Translations under genes and position numbers: made by a program | Part shown: positions 61,771 through 64,000 of the stretch, one piece after another | Layout of the letters: the number at the start of each line of letters is the position of its first letter | How positions within the stretch are numbered: the stretch's first letter is position 1 | The notes under the pieces: generated by a model | The model's database searches: none | Told to the model about the DNA's origin: nothing | What the model saw: the letters and a program-made list of their open reading frames with translations, nothing else | Source of the DNA: Brevundimonas sp. NIBR10 | GTDB taxonomy: Bacteria; Pseudomonadota; Alphaproteobacteria; Caulobacterales; Caulobacteraceae | NCBI RefSeq assembly: GCF_027912515.1 | Contig: NZ_CP115464.1 | Span: 1,674,001-1,738,000 of the forward strand | Direction of reading: 5' to 3' | DNA: 64,000 bases

Positions 61771-63831
61771 TTGCCCCCTTCCCATCCGCCATCGCCCAAA
61801 ATCCCCGCCTGGGTCTGCGCGCCTGGCGTGCTGAAGGTCCCGTTCCTGGCCGAGTTCCTGCCGGAGTACGACCTGCGCGCTCTGCCCGGCCCCGACATCC
61901 GGGCCGTCATCGGCTGGGGGATGAAACCGACGGCGGCGGCGGGGCGGAAGTATGCGGCGAAGCGCGGCCTGCCCTATGTCGCGCTGGAGGACGGGTTTCT
62001 GCGCTCGGTCGGCTTGGGCGAAGCGGGGGCGACCTCGCTCAGCGTCATCGCGGACGACCTCGGCGTCTACTATGACGCGCACCGTCCCTCGCGGATGGAA
62101 GACCTGATCCGCACCGCGCCCGACTGGTGCGACGCCGCCATGATCGCCCGCGCGCGCGTCCTGATCGACCGCATCGTTGCGTCGGGCGTGTCCAAGACCA
62201 ATATGGGCCAGCCGCTGGACCGTGCAGTCCTGAAACCCGGCCGGCGGGTCCTGGTGGTGGATCAGACCCTGGGCGACGCCTCGATCGGCTATGGCCTGGC
62301 CTCGCCCCAGTCGTTCGCCGAGATGATCGCGGCGGCCCGGCGCGACGAGCCTGATGCGCAACTGATCGTCAAACGGCACCCGGCCGTCGCTGCCGGGCGC
62401 AAACAGGGCTGTATCGCCACGGCCGACCTGACCGGCGTTACTCTGATCGACACGGACGTGCGACCTGCCGACCTGCTGGCGGTGGTGGACGCAGTCTATG
62501 TCGTCACTTCGGCTCTGGGATTCGAGGCCCTGCTGCGCGGGCTGCCCGTGCGGTGTTTCGGGGCACCCTTCTATTCGGGGTGGGGTGCGACGACCGATGC
62601 GATCGAGACCGGCCGTCGGGGCGGACCCCGCTCGGTCGAACAGATCGCCGTCGCCGCCCTGATCGTAGGCACCCGCTATGTCGATCCGGTCACCGGCCAA
62701 CGCTGCGAGGCGGAACAGGCACTGGAGCGGTTGATCGCGCTACGGAACCGCGCAGACCGGCTGTCGGGCGTCTGGGCCGCCGCCGGGTTCGCACCGGCCA
62801 AGCGCCCCCCGATCCGCCGCCTGCTGAACTCGCCCAAGGGCTCTGTCCGCTATCACTGGTTCGCCCGCAACGCCGCGAAACAGGCGGAAGAGCAGAACGG
62901 TCGCCTGATCTGGTGGGCGGGCAAGGAGAGTGATCCGATCCGCGCTGCTGCCGCCGCGACGACCGCACCGACCGTGCGGATGGAGGACGGCTTCATCCGC
63001 TCGCGCGGCCTGGGGTCCGATTTTCACGGCGCTCTGTCGGTCGCCCTCGACGACCAGGGGGTCTATTATGACGCGCACCGCCCCAGCCGACTCGAAAGCC
63101 TGATCCAGGCGGGTGGGCTGGACGACAGGGCGCTCGCCCGTGCCGCAGCCTTGCGCGTCCGGATCGTCGAGGCGGGGCTGTCCAAATACAATATCCGGGG
63201 CGAGGCACCGGCCGGCTGGCCTTCCGACAGGGAACGCGTTCTCGTCGTCGGCCAGGTCGAGAACGACAAGTCGATCGCACTGGGCTGCACCGATATCCGT
63301 ACCAACTCCGGCCTGGTCGAGGCGGCGCGACGGGATTTCCCTGACGCCTTCCTGATCTACCGCAACCATCCCGACGTCATGGCCGGAAACCGGCCCGGCC
63401 TGCTGGAGGCCCATGCGCTGGACGCCGTCGATGCGGTGGCCGACGACCTGGACATCATCGACTGTCTGAACGCCTGCGACCGGCTGGTCACCCTGACGTC
63501 CCTGTCGGGGTTCGAGACCCTGATGCGGGGCAAGGCGGTGACCACCTATGGCCGGCCCTTCTATGCCGGCTGGGGCCTGACCGACGACCGCACCGGTCCT
63601 TTCCCGAGACGCACGGAACGCGCCAGTCTGGATGCCCTGATCCACGCGGCCCTGATCGACTATCCGATCTACGTCAGCCCCTCCGGCTGGCCCTGCGAGG
63701 CGGAGGATCTGGTCGAGGCCCTGATCGCCGCCCGCGACCATCCGGTCCCGCCCGGACCGCGTGGCGTCATACCCCGCTGGTGGCGAGGCATCATGGCGTC
63801 TCTCGACCGGACGCCGCCACCGTCCTATTGA
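61771..63831 (+). CDS. kpsC: KpsC-like capsule polysaccharide beta-Kdo glycosyltransferase
   Basis: KpsC adds beta-Kdo residues to a lipid anchor for group 2 capsules and has two related glycosyltransferase halves. Both halves show the same series: DDLGVYYDAHRPSRMEDLI and DDQGVYYDAHRPSRLESLI; VDQTLGDASIGYG and VGQVENDKSIALG; IVKRHPAVAAGRK and IYRNHPDVMAGNR; SALGFEALLRGLPV and SLSGFETLMRGKAV; then FYSGWG or FYAGWG. The start is uncertain: TTG 61771 gives 686 residues without the REP element; GTG 61684 would include it. No kpsS, kpsM or kpsT genes are in view. Confidence 0.85.
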   Translation: MPPSHPPSPKIPAWVCAPGVLKVPFLAEFLPEYDLRALPGPDIRAVIGWGMKPTAAAGRKYAAKRGLPYVALEDGFLRSVGLGEAGATSLSVIADDLGVYYDAHRPSRMEDLIRTAPDWCDAAMIARARVLIDRIVASGVSKTNMGQPLDRAVLKPGRRVLVVDQTLGDASIGYGLASPQSFAEMIAAARRDEPDAQLIVKRHPAVAAGRKQGCIATADLTGVTLIDTDVRPADLLAVVDAVYVVTSALGFEALLRGLPVRCFGAPFYSGWGATTDAIETGRRGGPRSVEQIAVAALIVGTRYVDPVTGQRCEAEQALERLIALRNRADRLSGVWAAAGFAPAKRPPIRRLLNSPKGSVRYHWFARNAAKQAEEQNGRLIWWAGKESDPIRAAAAATTAPTVRMEDGFIRSRGLGSDFHGALSVALDDQGVYYDAHRPSRLESLIQAGGLDDRALARAAALRVRIVEAGLSKYNIRGEAPAGWPSDRERVLVVGQVENDKSIALGCTDIRTNSGLVEAARRDFPDAFLIYRNHPDVMAGNRPGLLEAHALDAVDAVADDLDIIDCLNACDRLVTLTSLSGFETLMRGKAVTTYGRPFYAGWGLTDDRTGPFPRRTERASLDALIHAALIDYPIYVSPSGWPCEAEDLVEALIAARDHPVPPGPRGVIPRWWRGIMASLDRTPPPSY

Positions 63832-63933
63832 AGCCTTAGAAAAGCATCAGGTCGCTCTGCGCGCGCCTGGAACTCACGGACCGACGTCCCTCAAGCAGTG
63901 AGGCGCCGCGCGCCGAACGATAGGGACCACGAA

Positions 63934-64000
63934 GTGCAAGCGTCAGTCATCGCCGCCACCGGCCTGTTCACCCCCGAACAGTCGATCTCCAACGAGGAAC
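63934..64000 (+). CDS. Beta-ketoacyl-ACP synthase III-like protein, first 22 codons only
   Basis: A frame from GTG 63934 encodes MQASVIAATGLFTPEQSISN before the window ends. This matches the N-terminus of FabH-like condensing enzymes (ATGLYTP then SISNEEL), which start fatty-acid chains or make related ketones. About 93% of the protein lies outside the window. Confidence 0.6.
   Translation, partial: MQASVIAATGLFTPEQSISNEE

Overview
This window is high-GC alphaproteobacterial chromosome, most likely Caulobacterales and Brevundimonas-like. That assignment rests on a TipF-like degenerate EAL protein, a CdnL/CarD regulator, the DnaG and RpoD sequence types, MucR/Ros-type regulators, Aba4- and DUF2093-type genes, and two families of short palindromic intergenic repeats of the kind common in this class. 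It is inference from remembered families; no search was run.

Layout. 1-10.9 kb: formaldehyde detoxification (adhC, partial), a sirtuin, a TrmJ-type methyltransferase coupled to a TPR-sulfotransferase, secreted nuclease and peptidase genes, a small unknown three-gene operon, a GST, envelope and VOC/DUF genes. 10.9-16.3 kb: rpoD and dnaG, with an FkbM methyltransferase gene between them. 16.4-28.9 kb: small membrane and regulator genes, an SDR and a DsbA-like isomerase, a SUV3-like helicase with an S4-domain protein, YceI, fdxA, cdnL, a large RTX protein and rpmB. 29-43.7 kb: a TipF-like protein, an SDR with an LpxL-like acyltransferase, a response regulator, an M23 peptidase, xseA, radC with a lone PAS protein, purD, a lipoprotein carboxylesterase, an L,D-transpeptidase, an SGNH hydrolase and a SIMPL protein.

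43.9-57.7 kb is an integrated genomic island. It begins in the 3' end of a tRNA gene with anticodon CAU, carries a tyrosine integrase next to the tRNA, and ends in a 16-bp direct copy of the tRNA 3' end. Cargo: an IS21-family insertion that splits a small gene (the gene can be rebuilt exactly), a Ros/MucR-like regulator without zinc cysteines, a serine recombinase, an AT-rich 595-residue protein ending in an Rx4H HEPN motif (the best candidate for an undescribed defence or toxin gene), two XRE regulators and several small unknown proteins. 57.7-64 kb returns to ordinary chromosome: a beta-helix protein, a SEL1 lipoprotein, free-methionine sulfoxide reductase, a KpsC-like double glycosyltransferase and the first codons of a FabH-like gene.

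Most interesting points: the island and its HEPN protein; the datable IS21 disruption; a palindromic element whose two arms differ by compensatory changes; inverted REP-like pairs, one of which seems to supply the start of a lipoprotein signal peptide; an eight-unit CCTGA microsatellite; and loss of zinc ligands in several familiar proteins (DnaG, sirtuin, MucR).
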